From contig NZ_QYUN01000002.1 of NCBI RefSeq assembly GCF_003590875.1, forward strand, positions 2,790,001 through 2,854,000: a stretch of 64,000 nt of DNA, in the 5' to 3' direction. The DNA is from Noviherbaspirillum cavernae (GTDB taxonomy: Bacteria > Pseudomonadota > Gammaproteobacteria > Burkholderiales > Burkholderiaceae_D). The notes beneath the pieces were generated by a model. The model saw nothing but the letters and a program-made list of their open reading frames with translations. It made no database searches and was not told the DNA's origin. This document shows positions 1 through 8,076 of the stretch, in pieces. The stretch's first letter is position 1. Each line of letters starts with the position of its first letter. The position numbers were made by a program, and so were the translations under genes.

Positions 1-480
1 ATTGGTCTTCTTCACCGGATTTTCGTTGGCGAGCTTGAGGCTGGACGAGATTTTTCCGATGTTGGGCGTCTCGCCCTCGCGCAGGCCGGGCAGGCTGCGA
101 CGGATGTTGGCCTCGTCGAAGAACTGCTGCCCTTCCACGCGCACCCTGGCCAGTCTGGGCTGGATTACCCGAACCCGCACCACACCCTGGTTCAATTCCT
201 GCTCCGGCAGCACGACCTGGACCACGTTGTAGCCGAGCTTCTGATACGCGCCTTCCAGCGCCTCGACGGCCTGCTGCACATCGCCGAAGCTGCGCTGCTT
301 GCCGGTAAACGGAGCCAGCAGCTGGTCGGTTTGCTGCGGCGTGAGCAAGGTGTTCCCCTGTATGTCGTACCGCACGATCTCGAAGCGGCCAATCGGGTCC
401 TGCTGGGCGTGTGCAAGCTGCGGCAATGCCAATACTGTCAACACAGTACTGGCGATCAAGCGCGATAAATGGGGTTTCAT
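1..480 (-). CDS. ShlB/FhaC/HecB-type two-partner secretion transporter, N-terminal part
   Basis: The gene runs off the left edge, so only the first 160 residues are present. They begin with a Sec signal peptide (MKPHLSRLIASTVLTVLALP, predicted cleavage near AHAQ). A POTRA-type region follows, which opens with FEIVRYDIQGNTLL and contains the pattern 'ALEGAYQKLGYNVVQVVLPEQ'-like typical of POTRA_2/ShlB domains. In this family the POTRA domains sit in the periplasm and a C-terminal 16-strand outer-membrane barrel exports a large TpsA adhesin or hemolysin; the barrel would lie outside the window. The ATG at 480 is chosen because it starts the signal peptide directly. The gene is divergent from the c-di-GMP protein. 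The exported partner is not visible here. Family assignment is firm; substrate is unknown. Confidence 0.8.
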   Translation of the reverse strand, partial: MKPHLSRLIASTVLTVLALPQLAHAQQDPIGRFEIVRYDIQGNTLLTPQQTDQLLAPFTGKQRSFGDVQQAVEALEGAYQKLGYNVVQVVLPEQELNQGVVRVRVIQPRLARVRVEGQQFFDEANIRRSLPGLREGETPNIGKISSSLKLANENPVKKTN

Positions 481-806
481 TTCTTCGTCGTTATTGTTGC
501 GGGCGAGGGTTGTTTCGGAACGTTAATTGTATTGACTTTTGTCAATACTTTCCGTAGCGCAACTATACCCCACCAGGTTGACGAAACCCTCATAAGTTGC
601 ATTAAAGAAATATTAATTTGGCATTCGCAGGGCTTTTTGTTGCAAATCAAACCCTGCCCCGGAAATCCGGTCAAACGAGTCGATTCCGGATCGCGCTGGC
701 CGGCGGGAAACCCCTCCCAAGGCCGTCTCGATGCCAGGGCGCGTACTTCCGCGCGTACCTCGTTCCCTTGAGAATGTTCAAACGGCACGACGGAGGAACT
801 GGCATA
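481..806. other. Divergent intergenic region with a perfect 8-bp inverted repeat
   Basis: This 326-bp stretch separates the secretion transporter gene from the c-di-GMP gene. It is AT-richer than its surroundings. At 529-548 it holds GTATTGAC-TTTT-GTCAATAC, a perfect 8-bp inverted repeat with a 4-base spacer, about 50 bp upstream of the transporter start. That is a reasonable operator position, but the cognate regulator is unknown. The right half has no recognisable gene. A good Shine-Dalgarno (GGAGGA, 792-797) lies at the right end. Confidence 0.5.
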
Positions 807-3800
807 TTGATCCATCGAGACAACCACCGACGGTCGCTGGATGTGCATGGAATAAACGGGAATATGGGCCGCAGCAAGTACCGAACCTCAGCGACAGAAG
901 ACCTCGCCCCGAGTCCCGGCATGGATCATCTGCCGGAACTCGGCAAGGCGCTGCTGCTTGTCGCCGCGTATTACCTGACGGCGGCACTTTCCCTCAAGTT
1001 CTTCGCCGCCGGGCCCGCCAGTCCGTTGTGGGCACCGGCGGCGATCGCCTTGTGCGCCTGCCTTGCCTGGGGGCTGCGCATGGTGCCGGCGGCATGGCTG
1101 GGCGCGGCATTGATCATGTGGAGCGCCGGCCCGCCGTTCTGGGTCGGAGCACTGACGGCGCTGGGCGTGACGCTGGAGACGGTCGTCGCCGTCTTCCTGA
1201 TCCGGCGCATGATCGGCATGCCGGTCAACTTCAGCGATACGCGCAACATCTTCCGGCTGGTCGGCATCGCCGCCGTCAGCAGCGTGCTGTCGGCCACCAT
1301 CGGCGTATCCGTCCTTGCACTGACCGGCCACCTGGACAGCGCCGGCATGGGGCAGTCCTGGCTGACGTGGTGGCTGGGAGACACCACCGGCATCATCATC
1401 GTCGCGCCGCTGATCCTGACGTGGAGCGGCCGCTTCGGCAGCATGCTGAACCGGCAGCAGTTCGCGAGAGCCTTGCTGAATGTGCTGATACTGGCGCTGA
1501 TGACGCATCTCGTCTTCGGCAACGTGTTCGGCCCCCTGCCGCTGGCCTTTTTGCCGATCACCTTCGTGATGTGGGCCGCGTTTCGCTTCAGTCTGCCGGC
1601 CGTGACCTGGATCAACGGCCTGATCTGCGCCATCGCGATCTGGCACACCCTGCACGGCACCGGCCCGTTTGCGATGCCGGACCTCAACATGTCCCTGCTC
1701 ATCCTCGGCGTCTACAGCAGCGTGCTGGGCACCGTGGGATTGTCGCTGGCCAGCCTCGTCAGCCGGGCGCGCATCACCCAGGAAAAGCTGCGACAGGAGC
1801 GCGACTTTCTCGAGCAGCGCGTGCAGGAAAGAACCGCCGCGCTGGTGCGGGACATCGAGGAACGCAAGCGCATCGAACGCGAACTGGCCGCGCGCGAACG
1901 GCAACTGGCGGACGCGCAAAGTCTTGCGCAGGTCGGCAGCTGGAATCTGGATATCGAGGCGAATACCATTTCCTGGTCGGACGAGCTGTATCGCATATTC
2001 GGCGTGACCAGGGAAAATTTCGACGTGACGCGCGAAAACTGCAAGGCGCTGATCCACGAGGACGATATCGCGCCGCTGCAGCAGGTTGTCCTTGCCAGCC
2101 GGGCAACGGGCGAGCCGTTCGACATCGAGCATCGCGTCATCCTGCCCTCCGGCGAAACCCGCATGCTGGCCGCACGCGGCTATGTCACGGCGGACGAGAG
2201 CGGCCGCGTGGTGCGCATGTTCGGCACCACGCGCGACATCACCGACGCCAAGCGCGCCGAACTGGCGCTGCGGGAAGCGGAGGAGCGCTACCGGCTGGTG
2301 GTCGAACTGTGCCCCGATGCGATCCTCGTGCAGCAGGACGATAACTATACCTTCGGCAACCCGGCGGCCACGGCACTGCTCGGCGCGGGCACGGTGAACC
2401 TCATCCTCGGCAGACCGGTGCTGGGCTTCGTCCATCCCGATTTTCACGAGATCGTGCGCCAGCGTCATGCCAGCCTGGTGCGCGGCGACAGCGTGCCGCG
2501 CAGCGAGGAAAAATTCCTCCGACTCGACGACACGCCGGTGGATGTCGAAGTGCATTCCTCATCGTTCATGTACCGGGGAAAATTCGCCGCCCTGCTCATC
2601 GCACGCGACATCACCGAACGCAAGAAATCCGCCGAGCAACTGGCCTGGCTGGCGCACTACGATTCGCTCACCGCGCTGCCGAACCGCATCCTGTTCCACC
2701 AGCGGCTGGCCCACGCCATGCGCATCGCGGAACGGCCGGGCCGCTCGCTGGAAGTGCTGTTCCTCGATCTCGATCATTTCAAGCAGATCAACGACACGCT
2801 GGGCCACGCAACCGGCGACTGGGTCCTGCAGGAAACGGCCGAACGGCTGCAAGGCAGCCTGCGCGAGTCGGATACGGTGGCACGCCTGGGCGGCGACGAA
2901 TTCGTGGTGCTGGTGGAAAACGTGGACGAACCGCATCGCGGCGGCTTCATTGCGGAAAAGATACTGGCCGCGATGAAGCGCCCCTTCATCAACAGCGAGC
3001 ACACGCTCAACATCACGACCAGCATCGGCATCAGCAGCTTCCCGACCGACGGAATCGACGCCGATGCGCTGCTGAAGAAAGCCGATACCGCGATGTACCG
3101 TGCCAAGCAATCGGGCCGCAACGCCTACCGCTACTACTCGGAGGAAATGAATCTGCACACGAGCGAGCGGCTGCGGCTGGAAGAAGCGCTGCGCGACGCG
3201 ATCCGGCACGATCAGCTGTCGCTGCACTACCAGCCCAAGGTCGACATGCTGTCGCGCCGCATTACCGGCATGGAGGCGCTGCTGCGCTGGAACCATCCGG
3301 CGCTGGGATCGGTCCCGCCGCAACGATTCATTCCGCTGGCGGAAGAGACCGGACTGATCCATGCGATCGGCAAATGGGCGATCCGCGCCGCCTGCATCCA
3401 GAACCGGTTGTGGCAGGACGCGAATGCGACGCGTCTGAAGGTGGCGGTCAATCTGTCGCCGCTGCAGATGTCGGACGACAACCTGATCGCCGACATACGC
3501 GAGATACTCGACGACACCGCGCTCGATCCGGCATGGCTGGAACTGGAGATCACGGAAAGCACGGTGATGGCCAACCCCGACAAGGCCATCGTCCTGCTCA
3601 AGAGCCTGCGCGACATCGGCATCAGCGTGGCGATCGACGATTTCGGCATCGGTTATTCGTCACTGGCCTATCTGAAACGCTTCCCCATCCAGGCGGTCAA
3701 GATCGACCGCTCGTTCGTGCAGGGCGTGCCGCAGGACCACGGCGACGCCGCGATCACGAAGGCGATCATCGGCCTTGCGCACAGCCTCGAATGCACCGTC

Positions 3801-3950
3801 ATCGCCGAAGGCGCGGAAACCCAGCAGCAGGTCGATTTCCTGCACGAACATGAATGCGATACCGTGCAAGGCTACTTCTTCAGCGCGCCGGTCAATGCGG
3901 ACAGGTTCGGCGAACTGCTGAGGATGGAAATGCGGATGCCGGTGCATTGA
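807..3950 (+). CDS. MASE1-PAS-PAS-GGDEF-EAL cyclic-di-GMP signalling protein
   Basis: Membrane-bound bifunctional c-di-GMP enzyme, 1047 residues from the chosen start. Domains in order: MASE1 multi-pass sensor (about 40-325), short coiled coil (330-370), two PAS domains (about 370-490 and 490-605), diguanylate cyclase (611-778) with intact GGDEF near residue 694 and an RxxD (RESD) inhibitory site five residues before it, and an EAL phosphodiesterase (786-1040) with intact MEALLRW and DDFGIGYSSL. Both catalytic motifs are preserved, so net activity cannot be predicted. Start: a TTG at 807 has GGAGGA nine bases upstream. The in-frame ATGs at 774, 864 and 921 have weaker ribosome sites; ATG 921 would begin just before the first membrane helix. 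Transcribed alone. Confidence 0.9.
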   Translation: MIHRDNHRRSLDVHGINGNMGRSKYRTSATEDLAPSPGMDHLPELGKALLLVAAYYLTAALSLKFFAAGPASPLWAPAAIALCACLAWGLRMVPAAWLGAALIMWSAGPPFWVGALTALGVTLETVVAVFLIRRMIGMPVNFSDTRNIFRLVGIAAVSSVLSATIGVSVLALTGHLDSAGMGQSWLTWWLGDTTGIIIVAPLILTWSGRFGSMLNRQQFARALLNVLILALMTHLVFGNVFGPLPLAFLPITFVMWAAFRFSLPAVTWINGLICAIAIWHTLHGTGPFAMPDLNMSLLILGVYSSVLGTVGLSLASLVSRARITQEKLRQERDFLEQRVQERTAALVRDIEERKRIERELAARERQLADAQSLAQVGSWNLDIEANTISWSDELYRIFGVTRENFDVTRENCKALIHEDDIAPLQQVVLASRATGEPFDIEHRVILPSGETRMLAARGYVTADESGRVVRMFGTTRDITDAKRAELALREAEERYRLVVELCPDAILVQQDDNYTFGNPAATALLGAGTVNLILGRPVLGFVHPDFHEIVRQRHASLVRGDSVPRSEEKFLRLDDTPVDVEVHSSSFMYRGKFAALLIARDITERKKSAEQLAWLAHYDSLTALPNRILFHQRLAHAMRIAERPGRSLEVLFLDLDHFKQINDTLGHATGDWVLQETAERLQGSLRESDTVARLGGDEFVVLVENVDEPHRGGFIAEKILAAMKRPFINSEHTLNITTSIGISSFPTDGIDADALLKKADTAMYRAKQSGRNAYRYYSEEMNLHTSERLRLEEALRDAIRHDQLSLHYQPKVDMLSRRITGMEALLRWNHPALGSVPPQRFIPLAEETGLIHAIGKWAIRAACIQNRLWQDANATRLKVAVNLSPLQMSDDNLIADIREILDDTALDPAWLELEITESTVMANPDKAIVLLKSLRDIGISVAIDDFGIGYSSLAYLKRFPIQAVKIDRSFVQGVPQDHGDAAITKAIIGLAHSLECTVIAEGAETQQQVDFLHEHECDTVQGYFFSAPVNADRFGELLRMEMRMPVH

Positions 3951-3972
3951 ACGAAAAGTCGTTCGATCCTCG

Positions 3973-4572
3973 TCACGCCCGTCCGCGCCGCCACACCAGC
4001 AGCCGGTTGTTGGCCGGCATGGCGTGGTCCGCCTGCAGCTCCAGACCTTGTTCACGCGCCAGGCGGTTCACTTCCTCGACATCGCGGATGCCCATGTGCG
4101 GGGCCTGCTCCTTCAACGCCGTGTCGAAGCGCGCATTGCTCTCGCTGGTGAATTTCCCTTCGTAGTTGAACGGGCCGTAGATGCACAGCACGCCGTCGCG
4201 GCCCAGCACACGGCCGATGCCGGCGAACATGCCTTCCACTTCGTGCCACGCCATGATGTGGCAGGTGTTGGCGCTGAACACGGCATCGAACGGACCGGCT
4301 GGCCATGCATCGCCGCCGGCATCCAGCGCGAGCGGCGGCATCACGTTCGGCAAGCCGGCCTCGTCTTGCCAGGCGATGATGCTGGAATGATTTCGCGGCA
4401 GATCGCTCGTCTGCCACCGCAGGTGCGGCAGGTGCGCGGCGAAGTGGACGGCGTGCTGGCCGGTGCCGCTGCCGATTTCGAGCACATGTCTGCGGTCGGC
4501 GAAGACCTCGCGCAGGATTTGCAAGATGGGATCGCGGTTGCGTTCGCAGGCGGCGGAGAACTGTTTTTCCAT
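3973..4572 (-). CDS. DUF938 SAM-dependent methyltransferase-like protein
   Basis: About 199 residues, with the class I methyltransferase glycine motif LEIGSGTGQHAVHFA near residue 32 and the DUF938 signature start KQFSAACERNRDPIL. It also has the family's FSANTCHIMAW and YGPFNYEG segments. DUF938 proteins are presumed SAM-dependent methyltransferases of unknown substrate. ATG 4572 is chosen because it places the conserved N-terminus at residue 1-15; an upstream in-frame ATG at 4626 adds 18 residues that do not look conserved. It converges with the c-di-GMP gene, only 22 bp between stops. Cytosolic. Confidence 0.82.
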   Translation of the reverse strand: MEKQFSAACERNRDPILQILREVFADRRHVLEIGSGTGQHAVHFAAHLPHLRWQTSDLPRNHSSIIAWQDEAGLPNVMPPLALDAGGDAWPAGPFDAVFSANTCHIMAWHEVEGMFAGIGRVLGRDGVLCIYGPFNYEGKFTSESNARFDTALKEQAPHMGIRDVEEVNRLAREQGLELQADHAMPANNRLLVWRRGRA

Positions 4573-4680
4573 GTCGGGATGCTGGTGAAAAAGATCGAGG
4601 ATAGCGTGGCGTGCGCGGTTCCGCATTGTGCGCGGTTTCTCGTCACGCCGTGAGGTTGCGGCAGACGCATGGAGCCTTCC

Positions 4681-5457
4681 TTACAGACCATGCACCCCGA
4701 TACTTTCGCGATTGCCGTTACCTCCCAGCATCTGCGCCACTCGTTCGCGCATGTGCGCCACGTGCGAGCCTTCCCAGTACACCTGCGCACAGACTTCGCA
4801 TTCGAAGAAGCGGTCGTAGAAGCGCCTGCTGTGCGTCGGCACGCGATGCGCCACGGCGCTTTTCTCCACCACGCGCAGCACGCCGTTGCAGGTCAGGCAG
4901 CGGCTGAAGGCGCGGGCGCTGCCGGACAGGTCGAAGCGCGCCACCAATTCGGCGATCTGCTCGTCGCACGGGACGGCATGCAGATAACAGCCGCGCACGA
5001 TTTCCTTTCTGATCAGCAAATCGCGGTCGCGGGTCAGCACGATGCGCTCGTCTTCGGCCGCGATGCGCGCCACTTCCGCATCGCTGTAATCGTTGCGGTA
5101 CAGCACGTCGAAGCCGAGCATGCGCAGGTTTTTCGCGAGCTGGCCGAGATGCGCATCGGCGATGAAGCGTTCGCCGCGCAACGACGGTCCGCGCACTTTC
5201 GTCAGCGCGCTGATGTCCAGCGTGCTGAAGTGCGGGTACACGCTGACCCGTTCGCCGCCCTGCAAACGCCATGAAAAATCGACCGATTCGCCATCGACGA
5301 GGATCAGTTCCACTTCGGTATGGGGCGCGCCGAGCGCCTCGATGGTGTGCTTGACGGTGGCGTCGCGTGACAGCGCGTAACTGAAGCTGCGCTGGCGATG
5401 GCGTGGGGCGAGGAATTGATTGAGCTCTGCGTAGAACCGGAAATGGGCGATGGCCAC
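4681..5457 (-). CDS. Mut7-C RNase domain protein with ubiquitin-like N-terminal fold
   Basis: 258 residues. The N-terminal ~85 residues (AIAHFRFYAELNQFL...) match the Mut7-C-associated ubiquitin-like domain. The C-terminal ~150 residues match the Mut7-C RNase (PIN-like) domain: FIADAHLGQLAKNLRMLGFDV, then DAEVARIAAEDERIVLTRDRDLL, then a zinc-ribbon-like set CLTC...CEVC. Established knowledge: Mut7-C is the catalytic part of exonuclease mut-7 relatives; bacterial substrates are unclear. A GTG start at 5457 is preferred: AAGG lies eight bases upstream and it puts the conserved fold at the N-terminus. The frame stays open upstream to an ATG at 5637, but that extension is Arg/Pro-rich and unlike the family. 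Confidence 0.8.
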   Translation of the reverse strand: MAIAHFRFYAELNQFLAPRHRQRSFSYALSRDATVKHTIEALGAPHTEVELILVDGESVDFSWRLQGGERVSVYPHFSTLDISALTKVRGPSLRGERFIADAHLGQLAKNLRMLGFDVLYRNDYSDAEVARIAAEDERIVLTRDRDLLIRKEIVRGCYLHAVPCDEQIAELVARFDLSGSARAFSRCLTCNGVLRVVEKSAVAHRVPTHSRRFYDRFFECEVCAQVYWEGSHVAHMRERVAQMLGGNGNRESIGVHGL

Positions 5458-5623
5458 GATGGGAACCTTGTTGGACGCCGGCTCAGCGGATGACCGCCGC
5501 ACCGCTGCGCTTTTGCGGGACACAACATGTTTTATTGTAGGCAAGGGCACGCTGAAATCAAGGAAGCGGCGGCAACGGCCGCCACCGCATACCGCCCTTG
5601 GCGATTGCATGCATGCCGCCGAT

Positions 5624-5637
5624 TTGAGATATATCAA
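5624..5637. promoter_or_regulatory. FNR/Anr-type binding site
   Basis: TTGAGATATATCAA matches the FNR/Anr consensus TTGAT-N4-ATCAA at 9 of 10 positions. It is centred at 5630.5, 110 bp upstream of the universal stress protein start. A TAACGT at 5678-5683 could be the -10 element, which would place the box near -60, a class I activator position. Usp genes are known Anr/FNR targets in Pseudomonas. Confidence 0.6.
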
Positions 5638-5740
5638 ATCCCGGCCTCTGCACCTTCTTGCCGCTCCCGCTCCGCACTAACGTAAAAGCTGAGGAAGTCT
5701 TTTATCGCAGCGTGGCGCGGCCTGTGGGTCGAGGTGCAAG

Positions 5741-6586
5741 ATGTCGTACAAGACCGTCCTGGTGCATGTGGACGAATCGGAACATGCGAGCGAGCGGATC
5801 AAGCTCGCCGCGACCGTTGCCATGGCGGAAAACGCTCATCTGATCGGTACGGCAATGACCGGCGCATCGCGTTATCTGCAGCGCGCGAAAATGCTGGCCG
5901 ATGTCGGCCCCAACTTCAGGATTCACCTCGATCTGCTGCGCCAGCGCGCGGATCGCGGGCTGGAAGAATTCGAAGCGGTGGCGCAGAAGGTCGGCATCCC
6001 CTCCTTCGAAAAGCGGCTGGTGGATGACGAGGCGGGCGGCGGCGTGTGCCTGCAGGCGCGTTATTGCGACCTGGTGGTGATCGGACAGATGGATCCCGAT
6101 GAAATCTCGCCGATCGTGATGCCGGATTTTCCGCAATACGTGGTGCTCCATTCGGGACGGCCGGTGCTGATCACTCCCTACGCCGGCCGGTTCGACAACA
6201 TCGGCAGCCGCGTGCTGATCGCGTGGGACGCGAGCATGGCCGCGACGCGCACCATTACCAACGCGATTCCCTTGCTCAAACGCGCACAGATCGTGGAAGT
6301 GGCGCTGTTCAATCCGGACGAACAACTGCCCACGTCGGCGCAAGGCGGCGTGCCGGGCGCGGACATCGCCCTGTACCTCGCGCGGCACGGCATCAAGGTT
6401 GACGTCACGCAACGCAGTACCGATGCCGAGATCGGCCATGCGCTGCTCGCGCTGGCGGCCGAATTGCACTGCGATCTGATCGTCATGGGCGGCTACGGCC
6501 ATTCACGCTTTCGCGAGATTCTGCTCGGCGGCGTGACGCGCACGGTGCTGGAAAGGATGACCGTGCCGGTACTGATGTCGCATTGA
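5741..6586 (+). CDS. Tandem-domain universal stress protein (UspA family)
   Basis: 281 residues made of two Usp domains. Domain 1 starts KTVLVHVDESEHASERIKLA; domain 2 starts RVLIAWDASMAATRTI near residue 158. Only domain 2 keeps the ATP-binding glycine motif (GGYGHSRFREILLGG, near residue 249); domain 1 has lost it (VVIGQMDPDEISPI), the usual pattern in tandem Usps. Role: cytosolic stress-survival protein, often induced by low oxygen. A GAGGTG precedes the ATG. An FNR/Anr-type box 110 bp upstream suggests anaerobic induction. Monocistronic by spacing, followed by other stress-type genes. Confidence 0.93.
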   Translation: MSYKTVLVHVDESEHASERIKLAATVAMAENAHLIGTAMTGASRYLQRAKMLADVGPNFRIHLDLLRQRADRGLEEFEAVAQKVGIPSFEKRLVDDEAGGGVCLQARYCDLVVIGQMDPDEISPIVMPDFPQYVVLHSGRPVLITPYAGRFDNIGSRVLIAWDASMAATRTITNAIPLLKRAQIVEVALFNPDEQLPTSAQGGVPGADIALYLARHGIKVDVTQRSTDAEIGHALLALAAELHCDLIVMGGYGHSRFREILLGGVTRTVLERMTVPVLMSH

Positions 6587-6895
6587 GTTGAGGCAAGTCT
6601 CGCTTGAAATCGACTTTTATCAAGACATGTCGATTCCTGATGCAGCGCATGTAGCGTTTTCAATAATCAATGGAACATTTACAAGATGAGATTGCCAAAT
6701 AAACAGCAATGGCCTGGTTTTTGACAGCAACAGACAGGCACAGGATTTGCACCATATCTCACGCAATGCAGATGGCCCGGCGCGTGTCATGTACGAAGGC
6801 ATGAAGCGCATTTCGGCATGAGCGCAGCAATGCTCGCATTGGACAAGCGCGGCCATCGCGCGTCTGACCGACTCCTGCACCGAGGAGATATGGCG
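6587..6895 (+). other. Intergenic region before the DUF2188-like gene
   Basis: About 310 bp, AT-richer than the flanking genes. It has CTTGA-N12-TCAAG at about 6602-6623, a loose dyad that does not have FNR spacing. I see no gene, terminator or convincing promoter hexamer pair; TTGACA near 6720 has no good partner. Confidence 0.35.
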
Positions 6896-7165
6896 ATGGA
6901 AAACGAAGGGAAAGAGCCATTGGTGATCTGCGTATCGCCGGGTCTTCACGGCAGATGGGATGTATCGGAGAAGGGTGCCGAGATGCCGCTTGCATCGTTT
7001 GACGAGAAGGAGGACGCCTATGCCTACGCCGCCGGTTTGACCAGATCACGCGAAGACGCAACAGTGCTGGTCGAAGACGAGGAAGGTTTTTCCATGTTGC
7101 CCTTGCCGGATGACGGCAAGTCCGGCCGCAAGCGCGGCAGGCACATGCGCAACGGCATGTCATGA
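6896..7165 (+). CDS. DUF2188-like small protein
   Basis: 89 residues. The core (GRWDVSEKGAEMPLASFDEKEDAYAYAAGLTRSREDATVLVEDEEG) has the DUF2188 pattern: a W-V strand, then a block 'F-x-K-E-A-x-x-Y-A', then a strand ending D-E-x-G. The C-terminal 20 residues are basic (KSGRKRGRHMRN). Two ATGs lie close together: the ATG at 6890 is only two bases from the GAGGAG site, whereas ATG 6896 has an eight-base spacing and is chosen. Function of DUF2188 is unknown; the location between usp and glsB-type genes hints at stress. Moderately confident. Confidence 0.6.
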   Translation: MENEGKEPLVICVSPGLHGRWDVSEKGAEMPLASFDEKEDAYAYAAGLTRSREDATVLVEDEEGFSMLPLPDDGKSGRKRGRHMRNGMS

Positions 7166-7307
7166 ACAGGCAGGCCGTGCCGTACGGTTTTCAGTCGTTT
7201 CAAGCAGGAGGGAACAGGTAGCGAAAAATGCAGTGCAGTACCCGGTTTGTACAGTCAGCGGTTTGAATCCGAACAGCCGGGCCGGCCATGAACCAAGTTC
7301 TTCATGA

Positions 7308-7334
7308 CCAGTCTATCGATGTAGCCAGTCTATC
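7308..7334 (+). repeat. 10-bp direct repeat immediately before the GlsB-type gene
   Basis: CCAGTCTATC occurs at 7308-7317 and again at 7325-7334, a 17-bp period, ending eight bases before the AGGAGG ribosome site. It could be an operator or leader element; no regulator is identified. Confidence 0.5.
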
Positions 7335-7354
7335 AACATACATAGGAGGTAGGT

Positions 7355-7624
7355 ATGAATTTCATTATCTGGATTGTTGTTGGCGGTATTCTCGGATGGC
7401 TCGCAAGCCTGGTGATGAGAACCGATGCACAGCAAGGCATGCTGCTCAACGTCGTGGTCGGCATCGTCGGGGCATTGCTGGGCGGCTGGCTGCTGGCTCC
7501 GTTGTTCGGCACCGGCACCATCAATCAGAACGACTTCAGCATTTCATCGCTGCTGGTATCGTTCCTCGGCGCGGTCGTGCTGCTTGCGATCGTGAACCTG
7601 CTGCGGCGCGGCACGCCACGTTGA
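7355..7624 (+). CDS. GlsB/YeaQ/YmgE family stress-response membrane protein
   Basis: 89 residues with three predicted membrane helices (2-18, 29-52, 64-82). It has the family's small-residue helices: GGILGWLASLVM and NVVVGIVGALLGGWL followed by the SLLVSFLGAVVLLAIVNL segment. These inner-membrane proteins are stress-induced in enterobacteria and firmicutes; biochemical role is unclear. The ribosome site AGGAGGT, six to seven bases from the ATG, is the strongest in this area. It ends in a strong terminator, so it is probably transcribed alone or with the preceding stress genes. Confidence 0.88.
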   Translation: MNFIIWIVVGGILGWLASLVMRTDAQQGMLLNVVVGIVGALLGGWLLAPLFGTGTINQNDFSISSLLVSFLGAVVLLAIVNLLRRGTPR

Positions 7625-7674
7625 CGGATACATCGATTCGGTTCAACCGGCTTGTCTGCAAGTTGTAGAGCAAT

Positions 7675-7721
7675 CGGTGCGGGGCTCCACTCCTGCGGGA
7701 GCCCCGCACCGCGATGCTTTT
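7675..7721 (+). terminator. Rho-independent terminator after the GlsB-type gene
   Basis: A perfect 14-bp stem (CGGTGCGGGGCTCC, 7675-7688, pairing with 7698-7711) with a 9-base loop is followed by TTTT at 7718-7721. Confidence 0.8.
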
Positions 7722-7829
7722 GTCAGACGCAAATTCGCGGCCCGAATTTGCAGCCCTCCCTCTTCCCGTCTCCCTTCCATATCATTCTGCACAGCTTTGG
7801 CAGTCTGCCTCGAATCGCCAGGGTTCTTA

Positions 7830-8019
7830 GAGCATCTAACAAAATGAAGCAAAGCGGTTCTGAGTAGGCGCGCCGCCGCAGACAGTACAACTTGTACGGC
7901 AAGGCGGGTGTAGCAGGGGTTTCGGACGGCATGCCGTCCGCCTGCGAAACGGTCTGCGCTTGCAAGCGCAGATGCGCCCTGCAAGGGCAACACCCTCAGA
8001 ATCATTTTGTTAGATGCTC
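7830..8019. mobile_element. 190-bp MITE-like element with 19-bp terminal inverted repeats
   Basis: The ends are perfect inverted repeats of 19 bp (GAGCATCTAACAAAATGA and one more inner base at most; left from 7830, right ending 8019). The element is flanked by a 3-bp direct repeat TTA (7827-7829 and 8020-8022). The GAG start and 3-bp TNA duplication fit the IS5 superfamily. No transposase is inside. The interior holds several palindromes (GACGGCATGCCGTC; TGCGCTTGCAAGCGCA), so transcripts would fold strongly. It would be mobilised in trans by a full-length relative, which is not in this window. Confidence 0.75.
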
Positions 8020-8076
8020 TTACAAGGCGTTGATGGCGTCGTCCCAAGATTTCAAGGATTGCGGCTTGAGAGATCC

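Noticed and set aside
888..2555. Long antisense open frame opposite the c-di-GMP gene
   Set aside because: It mirrors a high-GC coding gene in a third-position-rich frame and encodes a His/Arg/Gln-rich peptide with no family likeness.
6602..6623. FNR site before the DUF2188-like gene
   Set aside because: CTTGA and TCAAG are 12 bases apart, not the spacing of an FNR box.
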